Below are positions 1 to 9,595 of a DNA stretch of 64,000 nucleotides, piece after piece (the first letter of the stretch is position 1; each line of letters opens with the position of its first letter). The translations under genes were made by a program, and so were the position numbers. This stretch comes from AP-15 sp963797115 (lineage in GTDB: Bacteria > Pseudomonadota > Alphaproteobacteria > ATCC43930 > CGMCC-115725): contig CAWCOH010000001.1 of assembly GCA_963797115.1 (NCBI GenBank), positions 2,790,001-2,854,000 of the forward strand. The letters run 5' to 3'. The notes beneath the pieces are model-generated. The model saw only the letters and a program-made list of their open reading frames with translations. It did not search any database and was not told the origin of the DNA.

Positions 1-2
1 AT

Positions 3-1304
3 ATACCACGACTTGAACAGGTCATCGCCGAAGCCGGCCGTGCTACGGCAGCTTATCTCAGCTATGCAGAGAGGCAGCAGCTAATGACTATGTTCAGGTT
101 GGCTCTGACCGATACGGACAGGCAACTAGTCATGGCCGAGGACGGAACGGCTTATGTAAAGACAGGCGATATCCCGGCCGAATGGCTGCGGGATTCAAGT
201 GCACAGATACGGCCGTTTCTGTACTTTGCCCGCGAGGATAAGGCAATCGCGAATAAGGTCAAAGCCGTGATCGAGAGGCAAGCGATGTATATTGCGCTCG
301 ATCCTTATGCCAACGCGTTCCGGGACGATTTCACAGTTTGGGAGCGGAAGTTCGAATTGGATTCGCTTTCCTACCCAATTTTGCTGGTTTGGACGTACTG
401 GAAAGTAACAGGCGACAATTCGGTTTTCACACCTTCCGTCAAAATGGCATTCAGCCGCGCGCTCGAGACCATGTTCACCGAACAGGACCATGATGGCGTC
501 CTGCCGGGCCATCGACCCTCCAATTACCACTTCGAGTCCGACACACAATCATCGGGGAAAATGCCGGTCGGCTATACCGGGATGATCTGGGTCGCCTTCC
601 GTCCGTCGGACGACGAATGCCTCTACAATTTTCCGATCCCCGTGGAAATCCAAGCCGTTCAAGCGTTAAACGCGTTGGCGGAAATGGGGAGATTTATCGG
701 CCGGACGGATGTGGCCAAGGCGGCAGAAACACTGGGCAAGCAAGTCAAGGCCGGAATCGAGCAATATGGTATTGTCGATACGCCCGACCATGGGCGGCTC
801 TATGCCTATGAGGTAGACGGCCTCGGACATGTGAATTTGATGGATGACGCAAACATACCCAGTCTGTTATCCATTCCCTATTTCGGCTATGTCTCGGAGA
901 CAGACGAAATTTACGTGGCTACACGCCGGTTCATTCTCTCGCCTGCCAATCCTTATTTTTACGAAGCGACATTTAAAGGTGAGAAGCTTTCCGGCATCGG
1001 TAGCCCGCATACGCCCGCTGGAATGATCTGGCCGCTGGCGCAAGAGATGCAGGGCATGACGACGGACCAAAAGGACGAGCAGATCAGACTGTTCAGGATG
1101 CTTTTGATGAGTGATCCCGGCGACCATCAGCCGCATGAATCCTATGCGGCCAATAATCCGAAGCATTTCACCCGCAAGGATTTTGGTTGGGCTAAAGCAC
1201 AGTTCGCGGAGTTCGTGTTGAGGGCAATTTTGGGCTGGATGCCACTGCCCGTTCCTCCGAAACTCGAAATAGCTACCTATGAGAAATCGTCCTTCTCACC
1301 TTAA
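3..1304 (+). CDS. Glycoside hydrolase family 125-like alpha-mannosidase, 5' partial
   Basis: The reading frame is open from base 3 with no stop, so the start codon probably lies before the window; an internal ATG at 84 would give 406 residues. The segment GDIPAEWLRDSSAQ near residue 28, followed by a tryptophan-rich region and GMIWVAFRPSDDE near residue 170, is what I recognise from the GH125 (formerly DUF1237) family, which are metal-independent exo-alpha-1,6-mannosidases acting on mannosides. No lesion is visible to the stop at 1302-1304. It is followed by about 420 bases without a recognisable gene and then an IS21 relic, so its operon context to the right is lost. Family assignment is by motif memory; substrate is inferred. 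Confidence 0.8.
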   Translation: MPRLEQVIAEAGRATAAYLSYAERQQLMTMFRLALTDTDRQLVMAEDGTAYVKTGDIPAEWLRDSSAQIRPFLYFAREDKAIANKVKAVIERQAMYIALDPYANAFRDDFTVWERKFELDSLSYPILLVWTYWKVTGDNSVFTPSVKMAFSRALETMFTEQDHDGVLPGHRPSNYHFESDTQSSGKMPVGYTGMIWVAFRPSDDECLYNFPIPVEIQAVQALNALAEMGRFIGRTDVAKAAETLGKQVKAGIEQYGIVDTPDHGRLYAYEVDGLGHVNLMDDANIPSLLSIPYFGYVSETDEIYVATRRFILSPANPYFYEATFKGEKLSGIGSPHTPAGMIWPLAQEMQGMTTDQKDEQIRLFRMLLMSDPGDHQPHESYAANNPKHFTRKDFGWAKAQFAEFVLRAILGWMPLPVPPKLEIATYEKSSFSP

Positions 1305-1727
1305 TTTACTGGACGATGGCGGCGGCGTCGAAGCAGCGTTCGGTTAGTGCATTCGGTCCCGGTCAGTCGAGCGCCACCCATCGTGCAGGAGTTTCGCCGT
1401 TCCCTGTCGAAGACGAACCGGTGTCGGCCTGCCGATCTAGGGCGAAGGCGGGCCGGTGATCCTTCGGACCGACGGCTATCTCGAGGACGCCGTGGTCCTC
1501 GCCGAACTCGATGCGTCGGTCTCCCTCGGCCGAGGCGCGGTCGCGTGGCTACGAGGCGCGACGGCGGCACCGCGCCAATTCTGTGATCGAGCAATCCTGA
1601 CGCATGGGAACCGTACCCCGCTTTGTGCGGCAATAGGACTAGGATAGAGGCTAACGCCTCATAGGTTTCAGTCGGTGCATTTGTGCTATAGAATAGGAAT
1701 AGCAAGTCGCGGACGCGGCGCCGGGCG
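1305..1727. other. Intergenic stretch, no gene recognised
   Basis: Open frames exist on both strands (for example 1456-1647 on the plus strand) but are arginine/proline-rich GC artefacts with no family I recognise. It ends exactly at the TGTC end of the IS21 element. Confidence 0.5.
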
Positions 1728-1802
1728 TGTCAAACGACATCCGGAATTGACCCCCTGGCGACACGAAGAATTGACCCCCGGCTGGTCTCTGGCGGAGCGG
1801 GT

Positions 1803-1910
1803 TGTCCGCGGAGTCCACAGGAGGGACCCGCGCATTGCGGAGCGACCCTCACGAGTTCTGGCGCAGCGATGCGCGGGGGGTATCTGTGGGCCCCCGTGGG
1901 CGAGCTGTGG
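1803..1910 (-). other. Structured region downstream of istB, IS21 copy 1
   Basis: CCACAG pairs with CTGTGG, and inside it CCCGCGCAT pairs with ATGCGCGGG; an outer CCGCGG/CCGTGG stem can also form with one wobble. The same layout with different paired bases occurs in IS21 copy 2 at 34958-35064. It could be a terminator or a structured RNA between istB and the IS end. Confidence 0.5.
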
Positions 1911-1929
1911 TCCAGGTTGGCACTGTTGG

Positions 1930-2391
1930 TCATGCCAGCGTTTGCTCGGACAAGGCCGGCGTTTTGATCAGCCCCGAGCGACGTTTCTCGCGCAGCCGAT
2001 AGCTGTCGCCGCGGATGGCGGCGCGCCCCAGCGCAATTGCCAGATGGGTCTTGCCGACCCCCGGTGGCCCCAACAACAGCAGCGCCTCGCCATGCGCCGC
2101 CCAGCGGCACGCGGCGTGCTCGCGGATCTGTCGCGGATCGAGCGAGGGCTGGGCGGCGAAGTCGAAACCGTCGAGATCGCGCACTGCCGGGAAGTGGGCG
2201 ATCTTGCTCGCCATTTCGATGCGGCGCTTGTTCTTGCGGGCGATCTCCCGCTCGACCAGAAAGGCCAGCGCCTCGCGCAAGCTCAGCTCGCGCTTGGCGG
2301 CTTCGTCCAATAGGCTGTCGAGCTGGTCGCGGATGGCGGTGAGCTTGAGCCGGGACAAAGCCGTCAGCAGGCTCTCGTGATCGGCGGTCAC
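1930..2391 (-). pseudogene. istB: IstB helper ATPase, internally deleted
   Basis: IstB is the AAA+ helper of IS21 transposition. A likely GTG start at 2391 gives about 153 residues instead of the 262 of the intact copy at 35070-35858. The N-terminal domain and Walker A motif (GPPGVGKTHLA) are present, but after GRAAIR the sequence jumps straight to GDSYRLREKRR near the C-terminus. About 100 residues with the Walker B motif are missing in frame. A short GC repeat shared by both sides of the joint could have mediated the deletion. It cannot be a functional ATPase. Confidence 0.85.
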
Positions 2392-3681
2392 GACCAGCCC
2401 CGCCGACCACGCGCTCATACTCGGCAAGCGGTCGCAACAGCGTCGGTTCCGGCAGTGCGACCGCAGCCGGTTCCGTGCCATTCATCGGCCGGGCGATGCC
2501 GACGACGCCATGCAAATGCGCTGGATCGAGGATGCGCTGGCGGCGGCCTGTGGTCTCGGCATGGACCGCCACCTCGGCGCCGCCATGATGGATGCGAACG
2601 CGACCTTCAGCGATGACCACCTGCACGCTCTCGCCGATCAGCCGCCACGGCACGCTGTAGCTGTTGCCGTCGACTTCGATCGCACAATCGGCCTGTACTC
2701 GGCGGACCAACTCGCGCACCTGTCGAAAGGGCGGCCGGCCGTCGAGTGGTTTGAGCGCGGAAGCCTCGTCCCGCGTGAAACGCGCCAGCGGCGCCTCGCT
2801 GGTCGTGCCATGCACCCGGCCGTCGGCGATCTCGCGCATCCACCACTCAGATGCGCCTCGAACGCCGCCCAGCTGTCAAAGACATGGCCGGCAATCGCAT
2901 TGCGCTTGACGTAGCCGACGCCGCGCTCGTCCTTGCCCTTGGTGCGCGCCCGATACGGTGCGCAAGCGTGCGGCCGAAACCCCCAATGGCGCGCAAACGC
3001 GTGTAGGTGTAGACGCTCGTTGAAGCGGACTTCGCGGGTGGCCGCATCATGGTAGTCGACCAGCCCGTGCATTGTCGAACGGCACCTCCTGCGGCACCCC
3101 GCCAAAGCGCCGGAACGCGCCTTCCATACCGTCGAACCAGGCCGATTGCCGCTCGTGCCGGAAGGCCCACACAAACGGCCGTCGCGAATAGCCGAGCGTC
3201 GCCACGAACAGATGCACCCGCACCGCGACGCTGCTGATCGCCACTGTGGTGGCCCCGAAATCGATCTGCAGCTGCTGGCCCGGCGCCGTCTCGAACCGCA
3301 AACAGGCTCGCGCCTCGGCCCGCAGCGCCTGACGCAACGACGCCACCGTGCGCTCCACCGTTCGCAGCGACACGGTGATCCCCTGCTCGCGCAACAGATC
3401 CTGGCGCACCACGTCGCAATTACCGCGATGCCGCCAAAAGCGCTCCGCCAGCCACTCCTCAAGCCCATCAAGCCGCCGCTTGCGGCGCGGTTGGCGAATC
3501 GCCACCCAGCCGCTCGCCGCAAGATACCGTTTTACGGTATTGCGGCTGCACCCCAGCTCGCCTGCTATCCGCTTCGTCCCCCAGCCCAATCGGTGCAAAC
3601 GCACCATCGCCGCCACCCCTCCGGCGCCAGCATCGTCTCTCCCCACGGATCCAACCCCCGTGGAGAGCCTTGCCCCTGCAT
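2392..3681 (-). pseudogene. istA: IstA transposase of IS21 copy 1, frameshifted
   Basis: The start is probably ATG at 3681. Homology to the intact IstA of copy 2 runs through the whole region but in three frames: an N-terminal HTH and the first catalytic Asp (LQIDFGATT) in one frame; HWGFRPHACAPYRARTKGK and the catalytic Glu (KGKDERGVGYVK) in a second; and the C-terminal domain (ADGRVHGTTSEAPLARF, then YSVPWRLIGESVQ) in a third. Frameshifts lie near 3620, near 3060 (after FDNAR) and near 2840. It overlaps the istB start region as usual for IS21. Confidence 0.85.
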
Positions 3682-3759
3682 TGTCTCTTGCAATTCCTCC
3701 TCCTTGCAGAGGGGTCAGTTTTTCATGTCGTCAGGGGGTCAGTTTCCCATGTCGCCCGA

Positions 3760-4748
3760 TACCACCTTATCGACATCGTGCCCACGATCCTCGACGTTAC
3801 CGGCATCCCGGCACCGAAGATGGTGAACGGCATCGCTCAGAAACCCATAGGAGGCGTGAGCATGGCCTATACGTTCGACAAGGCGAACGCAAACGCCCCC
3901 TCCACCTACACCACGCAGTATTTCGAGATGTTGGGCAATCGGGCCATCTACCACGATGGCTTGATGGCTTCCACGAGCCGCCTGTACCCCCGTGATTGGC
4001 GGCCCTGGCCAACGTCGCCGAGGACTACTCGCAGGCCAACGATCTCGCAATCAAGATGCCCGCAAAGCTACGGGAGATGCAGGAGCTGTTCATCGTGGAG
4101 GCGACGAAATATCAGGTGTTCCCCCTGGACAACGGCTCCCTTGCGCGGGTTCTCGCCCCCAAGCCGAGCTATACCGCTGGGCGAACCGAGTTCACCTATG
4201 CGGGGGAATTGACCGGCACGCCTAATGGCGACGCGCGGAACATCCTCGCCAAGTCCTACACGATTGTGGCGGATTTCCAGATACCTTCCGGTGGTGGGGA
4301 AGGGATGATCGTCACCGACGGTGGCCGCTTCCGCGGTTACGGGCTCTATTTGCTCAAGGGCAAGCCGGTGTTCACTTATAATCTCCTCGCGGTTGCGAAA
4401 TTTCGGTGGGAGGGGCAGGAGCCACTCACACCAGGTAAGCATACCCTGAAATTCGACTTCAAGTATGACGGCCCCGGTCTGGCCAAGGGTGGCACCGGCG
4501 CGCTCGGCGTGGACGGCAAGGCCGTCGCGAACAAGAGCATCGACCATACCACTCCGGTCCTTTTGACGATCGACGAGACCTTCGACATCGGCTCCGATAC
4601 GCGCACGCCGGTGGACGCCGCCGACTACCAGGTGCCATTCCCCTTCACCGGCACGATCAGCAAGGTGGAATTCAAACTCGGACCGTCGCAGCTGCTGCCC
4701 GAGGACAACAAGGCCGTGCAAGACATGAAGAACCACGTGAACAGGTAA
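3760..4748 (+). pseudogene. Arylsulfatase, C-terminal remnant
   Basis: The sequence from LIDIVPTILDVTGIP through MAYTFDKANANAPSTYTTQY to EATKYQVFPLDN is the C-terminal part of a type I sulfatase (formylglycine-dependent sulfate ester hydrolase). The catalytic N-terminal half, including the C/S-x-P-x-R motif, is absent; the fragment starts at the right end of IS21 copy 1. A frameshift near 3970 moves the frame from HDGLMAST to ALANVAEDYSQAND. The remaining 250 codons to 4748 are intact and encode the C-terminal beta-rich domain. The 5' half is not found on the other side of the IS element. Confidence 0.85.
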
Positions 4749-5904
4749 GAGAAGGATTAGGCATTAAAACTGTGTGTGCCCTTAAATCAATGTGTTGGGT
4801 TCTTGCACGGTCGGGCGGGGCCGCGCAAGTCGTATAAGCCGCATACTGGAAGGCCCGGCAAAGTCGCTATGAATGCTCGCTATGCGCGCATAAGGGAAAC
4901 ACGGGCCGGGTCAGGGTTTGATTGTTGTGTGTGTCGCGATCGGGCTTGGCGCGGCGAAATGCTTTTACCGGCCGCGCGGTTGCTTGGCGGGCGCGGACAC
5001 AAAATCTACGCGGCGGGGCGGGAAATCGTGCTGTGGCTGACCCTTGTCGCTGCAAGCAAGTTCGGCAAGGGTCAAGCCCAGCACCAGCGGGAGCGTGATT
5101 GAAGGGCGTGATCAGTGTTGATGCCGACGCCGGACTTCCTGCTGCGGCGCGGGCTCAGCCCTCAGGCCAAGTTCTCGATCTCAAATCGCGGGTCCGGTGC
5201 CGCAGATGCGGAGCGAAGGGACGATCCGTTGCTGACCACTCGTGTGAATGTGCGTAGGGCGCTTATCGAAAGAGCACCGGCACAGAGCGGAGGGCAGAGT
5301 TTAGGCTATTGCGGCACAGGCGAAGTCAATGCAGTGAGAGCGCTGCAGATTGCGACCCACAGCCCGATAGACGAGAGAGATATGACGATCAAAGACGCTG
5401 CTCTGATCAAGCCGCCGATGGACAGCGCGCTCCCCGAGCACTAGCACGGGCGGCCGATTATCCACGGAGTAAACGCTCTCCCACAGAGTCCTGCCGTCCA
5501 TTAGCTCCTCCCTCACCCGGTGCGCGCACATTCCGCAACCGCGCCCTGTACGCTAATGCTGCATTTACAGCGTCAACGGGGCGTCCGGGCGCGCGATGAT
5601 CAAGTACAATCGGCTGACGCTTGCGTCGTAGAGCACGCCCGAAGGTCAAGAAGCCCGTAGCCGTGCAATTCCGCTGCTATCGGCTCGCCCCTCACCGCGT
5701 ACCTGTCGAAGCGCAAAATCACCACAACATTGAATTAGCAGAGTTTTGGACGACTGCACCGCAACACTTTTTCGCCACACTCGCAGCGGCGCAACAGCAC
5801 GACGGCGAGCGAAGGAGCAGCGCCGGTGAGGAGAAATCCCGACGCCGCTCTGCGCGCAGGGTGAGGTGGACCCCGATCGTGAGACAGCCGGGGCCGTTTT
5901 CTAA
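4749..5904. other. Non-coding or unrecognised stretch
   Basis: More than 1 kb with only short frames (for example 4776-5102 and 5115-5444, plus strand) whose products I do not recognise and which lack convincing ribosome binding sites. It probably holds decayed sequence: the 5' part of the Prim-Pol gene interrupted by the following IS3 element would be expected to the left of it, but I do not recognise it here. Confidence 0.4.
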
Positions 5905-5922
5905 GGTGTAGCCCGGCCGATT

Positions 5923-6935
5923 TCAGTACCGGCTTCCGATCGCGCTTTGCGCGACACTCATGACATTGCTTCTACCTTCCCCCTCGTCAATATCAATCCT
6001 GTGGTTGGCGGTTGTGCCGGTGGGGATGTGGGCGAAGGCGCCGCCGGTCGGCGAAGCCGATCGTCCACATATCCACCGGCATTCTGCTTCGTAGGCCTGA
6101 CGCGGCGTGCGATAGCCCAGGCTCTGGTGTTGGCGCTCCTCGTTATAAAAGCCGAGCCAGGAGCCGATGCCCGCCTTGGCCTCGGCGACACTGGCATAGG
6201 CGTTGAGGTAGACCTCCTCGTATTTGAGGCTGCGCCACAGCCGCTCGACGAAGATGTTGTCCATGTAGCGGCCCTTGCCATCCATGCTGATGGTGATCGC
6301 GTGGCGCTTCAGGGTGTCGGTGAAATCGTCGCTGGTGAACTGGCTGCCCCCAGCCTTCGCTGGGGCCGGCCCTGGTCGGTATTGAAGATCTCCGGCCTGC
6401 CGTATTGGGAGAGCGCTTCCTCGAGTGCCTCGACACAGAACTCCGCGCCGAGCGTGTTCGACAGCCGCCACGCCAGCACGGCACGGCTCACCCAGTCCAT
6501 GATCACCACCAGGTAGAGGAAGCCCTTGGCCATCGGGATGTAGGTGACGTCCGCGCACCAGACCTGATTGACCCGCTCGATTGAGAGCCCACCCAGCAGG
6601 TAGGGGTAGATCTTGTGAGCCACCGCCGGCTTGCTCGTGTTCGGTCGCTGGTAGATCGCCACCAAGCCGGCGAGCCGCATCAGGCGCTGGACCCGTTTGC
6701 GATTGACGACATGGCCTTGGGTCGCCAGCCATGCTGCCATCCGCCGCGAGCCGTAATACGGCCGCGCCAAGTACTGCCGATCGATCAGCGCCATGATCGT
6801 GCAGTCTTCCTCGCTGATCTCGGCCGGCTGGCGGTAGACCGAAGCGCGGGAGACCGCCAACAGTTGGCATTGGCGCGATACCGGCAGCGCCGAAGCCTCG
6901 CGCTCGACCAGACCGCGCCGTTCCGCCCGGCTCAT
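5923..6935 (-). pseudogene. IS3 OrfB transposase, cut by a hairpin insertion
   Basis: This is the DDE catalytic subunit. The HTH_21 region (SRASVYRQP), the first Asp (VWCADVTYIP), the second Asp (FNTDQG) and the Glu (SLKYEEVYL) can all be read. Directly after the DQG codons the frame is lost, because 23 bases forming a GC hairpin lie between the codons that should read DQG-SQFTSDDF. Removing exactly 23 bases restores one uninterrupted frame of about 330 codons. The C-terminus after YRTPRQAYE is also longer than usual for the family. See the repeat at 6344-6369. Confidence 0.88.
6344..6369 (-). repeat. 23-bp hairpin insertion, member 1
   Basis: On the minus strand the arms CCGGCCCCAGC and GCTGGGGGCAG flank a GAAG loop. 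The net insertion into IS3 orfB is 23 bases. Two relatives occur at 33288-33313 and 33923-33948. Confidence 0.8.
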
Positions 6936-7219
6936 TTGCCGAGCTTTCGTGACAAAAAATCGTTTTCGACCTTCAGCTGGCCAATCTGCCGGTACAGAAC
7001 ATCAACCTGCGCTGCGCTGGCCGTATCCTCCGCTGCTGCGCCGCCGCCTTCGAAAACCCTCGTCGCTCCGTCCAGCAGCTGCTTCTTCCAGGCGTAGATC
7101 TGGTTCGGGTGAACCCCGTACGCGCTCGCCAACTCGGCGACGGTCCGGTCGCCTTTGATCGCCGCCAGCGCCACCTTCGCCTTGAACGCCGCCCCGTGCT
7201 TCTTGCGTGTCTGCTTCAT
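6932..7219 (-). CDS. IS3 OrfA (HTH subunit)
   Basis: 95 residues, starting MKQTRKKHGAAFKAKVALAA at 7219. The HTH_Tnp_1 fold is recognisable from TVAELASAYGVHPNQIYAWK, and the C-terminal half (VDVLYRQIGQLKVENDFLSRK) is the leucine-zipper-like coiled coil used for dimerisation in IS3-family OrfA. It binds the IS ends and normally contributes to an OrfAB fusion. Here the stop overlaps the orfB start as ATGA, so coupled translation is possible. Intact, but its partner OrfB is broken. Confidence 0.9.
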   Translation of the reverse strand: MKQTRKKHGAAFKAKVALAAIKGDRTVAELASAYGVHPNQIYAWKKQLLDGATRVFEGGGAAAEDTASAAQVDVLYRQIGQLKVENDFLSRKLGK

Positions 7220-7249
7220 GTCCTGCTCCCGCATCGACTTAAATCCGCA

Positions 7250-8296
7250 CCCGGTGCGCGCCGACGACCTCGAGCATCCGACGAGTTGCGCGTCGATCTC
7301 GACCCCGGCCCGGGCGTGAGCTGGGACTTTGTGCGGCGGGTGACGCTGCTCGTGCGCGATGTTCTCAACGAGCACGGGTTGCGCGGCTGGCCCAAGACCT
7401 CGGGCTCGCGCGGTATGCACGCCAACGTGCGTATCCAGCGGCGCTGGAGTTTCGAGCAGGTGCGACGCGCGGCGCTGGCCCTCGCGCGTGAGGTGGAACG
7501 GCGCGCGCCCGACCTCGCGAGCAGCAAATCCCGACCTCGCGAGCAGCAAATCCCGACCTCGCGAGCAGCAAATCCCGACCTCGCGAGCAGCAAATCCCGA
7601 CCTCGCGAGCAGCAAATCCCGACCTCGCGAGCAGCAAATGGTGAAAGGAGGAACGCCGTGGGGTCTTCCTCGATTACAACCAGAACGCCAAGGACCGGAC
7701 CGTTGCTTCGGCCTGGTCGGTGCGGCCCACGCCCGACGCGCGCGTGTCGATGCCTTTAGAATGGGACGAGGTCGCCGACTGCGATCCTGCAGCATTTACG
7801 CTGGCCACCGCGCCGGCGCGGTTTGCGGAACGCGGCGACGCGTCGGCCGGCATCGACAGCGCGGCGGAATCCCTCGATGCACTCCTCGAGCTGTCTGCAT
7901 CGCAAGAGGCTGCAGGCCTCGGAGACGCGCCGTGGCCGCCGCGCTATCAGAAGCAACGTGACGAGCCGCCGCGCGTCGCGCCGTCACGACGGAAGGCCTC
8001 GGGCCCCAGCACTGAACGCCGCGGCCACCGTAGGTCCACCCAGCCACTCATCACTATCGCCAAGGCGGCACGTAAGGCGGACGCGCTCGCCGCCCTCGAA
8101 CGGTGGAAGGTCCGGTATCCGGAAGCGGCGGCGCGGCTGCACGTGGACGATGTCCTCGTCGAACTCGATGCGCGGCCGATCAACCAACTGGACTCGCATC
8201 CGGATCAATCTGCGCAACGTTCCCGAGGGCGAGCGCCCGCCAGAAGATCCGCCCGAACCTGACTATGATCCCTGGCCCGCGCCGCCGCACGGCTGA
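7250..8296 (+). pseudogene. Prim-Pol / LigD polymerase-domain protein, heavily damaged
   Basis: DELRVDLDPGPGVSWD carries the DxD metal motif of archaeo-eukaryotic primase (PolDom/Prim-Pol) proteins, and SGSRGMHANVRI the downstream SG-x-x-G-x-H motif. DNA-repair polymerases of this family work with LigC/LigD ligases in end joining or excision repair. Damage: the N-terminus is missing beyond HPVRADDLEHP (IS3 boundary); a one-base loss near 7280; a 22-bp unit expanded to six copies at 7511-7639; a TGG-to-TGA change in the conserved KWWKEER segment just after it; and another indel near 8195 before INLRNVPEGERPPE. The C-terminal coiled part (AKAARKADALAALERWKVRY) remains readable. It faces the broken ligase gene tail to tail. 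Confidence 0.88.
7511..7639 (+). repeat. 22-bp perfect tandem repeat, 5.9 copies
   Basis: The unit starts GACCTCGCGAGCAGC and ends AAATCCC; five complete copies begin at 7511, 7533, 7555, 7577 and 7599, and a sixth covers its first 19 bases. The unit encodes the DLASSK codons of the Prim-Pol gene, where intact homologues need one copy. 22 is not a multiple of 3, so the frame rotates with each copy. Confidence 0.97.
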
Positions 8297-9386
8297 CTAC
8301 CGTCGCGCGCGCCGAAAACGCGGTCCAGCTCGTAGGCGGGGGTGACTTCCAGCTGATCGTAGCGGCAGTCCTGCGGGCGCTTGTCTGGACGCCAGCGCAG
8401 GAACTTCGCGGCATGTCGGAACCGAGCCCCCTGCATGTGGTCGTACGCGACCTCACAGACGCGCTCCGGTCGGAGCGGCTCCAGCTCAGATCTTTCCCGC
8501 GGGTCCACCGGCTGGTCGCACCGGGCCGCCGCTGTCCCTTCGCGCTGGCTTCCTCCCGTGCCACGGCCCAATCCCGCCATGGATGGTCTTCGAGCGCGTC
8601 CGCGCGCAGCGGCGTCAGCTCGACGACGAGCTGCTTGCGCACCGTGGCCGTGAACGCCGCGGCGACCCCGACATGGTGGAGCGTGTGATCGTCGTCGTAG
8701 AGGCCGAGCAGGAGCGCGCCGATCATCGCGCCGGTGCCGTTCTTGTGCCAGCGGAAGCCGGCGACCACGCAATCAGCCGTGCGCTCGTGCGTCACCTTGA
8801 TCATCGTGCGTTCCCCGGTGCGATAGGGCGCGTCGAGACGCTTTGCCATGACACCATCGAGCCCGGCGCCCTCGAAGCGGCGGAATCAGTCCGCCGCAAG
8901 CGCTCGATCGCGCGTAGCCGGTGAGAGGTGTACCGGCGGCGCCGCGCCGGCCAGCACGCGCTCGAGCCGTTCGCGCCGCACGGCGAGCGGCGCGTTGCGC
9001 AGGTCATCGTCGCCCAGCGCGAGCAGATCCAAGGCCACGACCGAGGCCGGCGCCTGCGCGGAGAGCAACTTCACCCGCGACGCCGCGGGATGGATGCGCA
9101 AGAGCAGGGCCTCGAAATCGATCCCGCCGACCCCGACGATCACGATCTCGCCGTCGATGACGCAGCCTTCCGACAGCGTGGCGGCCAGTGGGACGATGAG
9201 CTCCGGGAAATATCGGTTCATGGTCTTCTCGTCGCGGCTCTGCAGTAGGATCTCGTCGGCGTTGCGAAACACCAGCGTTCGAAAGCCGTCCCACTTGGGC
9301 TCGAACTGCCATCCCTCGCCACCAGGCAAGGCGTCGGCGGCGCGGGACAACATAGGGGCAAGAGGTGGAGCGAAGGGCAGGCGCAT
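8263..9386 (-). pseudogene. ligC: ATP-dependent DNA ligase, LigC type, inactivated
   Basis: LigC-type ligases seal nicks using an adenylated lysine. The start MRLPFAPPLAPML at 9386, the adenylation motif EPKWDGFR (KxDG lysine near residue 31) and CVIDGEIVIVGVGGIDFEAL are well preserved. After LAAD the TGG codon expected for DWFRRFEGAGLDGV has become TGA (near 8886). The frame then continues through MAKRLDAPYRTGERTMIKV to GKDLSW, where an indel near 8490 moves it to EPLRPERVCEVAYDHMQG and TPAYELDRVF. Expected length about 370 residues. It overlaps the 3' end of the Prim-Pol gene; LigC/Prim-Pol pairing is known from actinobacteria and proteobacteria. Confidence 0.88.
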
Positions 9387-9595
9387 GGCTCAATACTTGA
9401 GGGGTGTCCAACACCTTGAGACGCTCCTAAGATGCCGAGTCTGACCGTTACTCGCCTGCTTTGTTGAATGCGTCGATGTTGGTTTTTCATATTCCCATTT
9501 TTTCTCGGTTCCTGTCCTATGGCATTACGCCACGCAATGGCCGGACCCGTGGGCCGGTGTGACGGAACGCTCAGTTTACTGGCGACATCGAGAAA

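Larger units (their letters stand above)
1728..3760 (-). mobile_element. Decayed IS21-family element (copy 1)
   Basis: The left end begins TGTCAAACGAC at 1728, followed by two copies of GAATTGACCCCC, and the right end reads GGGGTCAGTT...CATGTCGCCCGAT up to about 3760. Such multiple subterminal repeats are typical of IS21. istA and istB lie on the minus strand and both are broken. The five bases outside each end do not match, so no target duplication is visible; this suggests that one flank was rearranged after insertion, in agreement with the missing 5' half of the adjoining arylsulfatase gene. Confidence 0.85.
5905..7248 (-). mobile_element. IS3-family element, orfB interrupted
   Basis: orfA and orfB lie on the minus strand, overlapping by ATGA at 6932-6935. 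Ends are approximate: outside-in, the left side reads CCGATTTCAGTACC and the right side CGGATTTAAGTCGA, which may be the terminal inverted repeat. The element sits at the 5' side of the Prim-Pol fragment that starts near 7250, so it probably interrupted that gene. Confidence 0.75.

Noticed and set aside
4776..5444. Two plus-strand open frames as small genes
   Set aside because: No convincing ribosome binding sites, no recognised family and unusual composition; treated as non-coding.
7511..7639. CRISPR array
   Set aside because: The 22-base units are directly adjacent with no spacers, and no cas gene is nearby.
7250..8890. TGA at conserved Trp positions in the Prim-Pol and ligase genes, suggesting TGA recoded as tryptophan
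   Set aside because: Both genes also contain frameshifts, and intact genes here (tetR, hupE-like, sod) end with TGA, so ordinary C-to-T type decay is the simpler reading. TAG codons in gst and fdsA show the same mutational direction.
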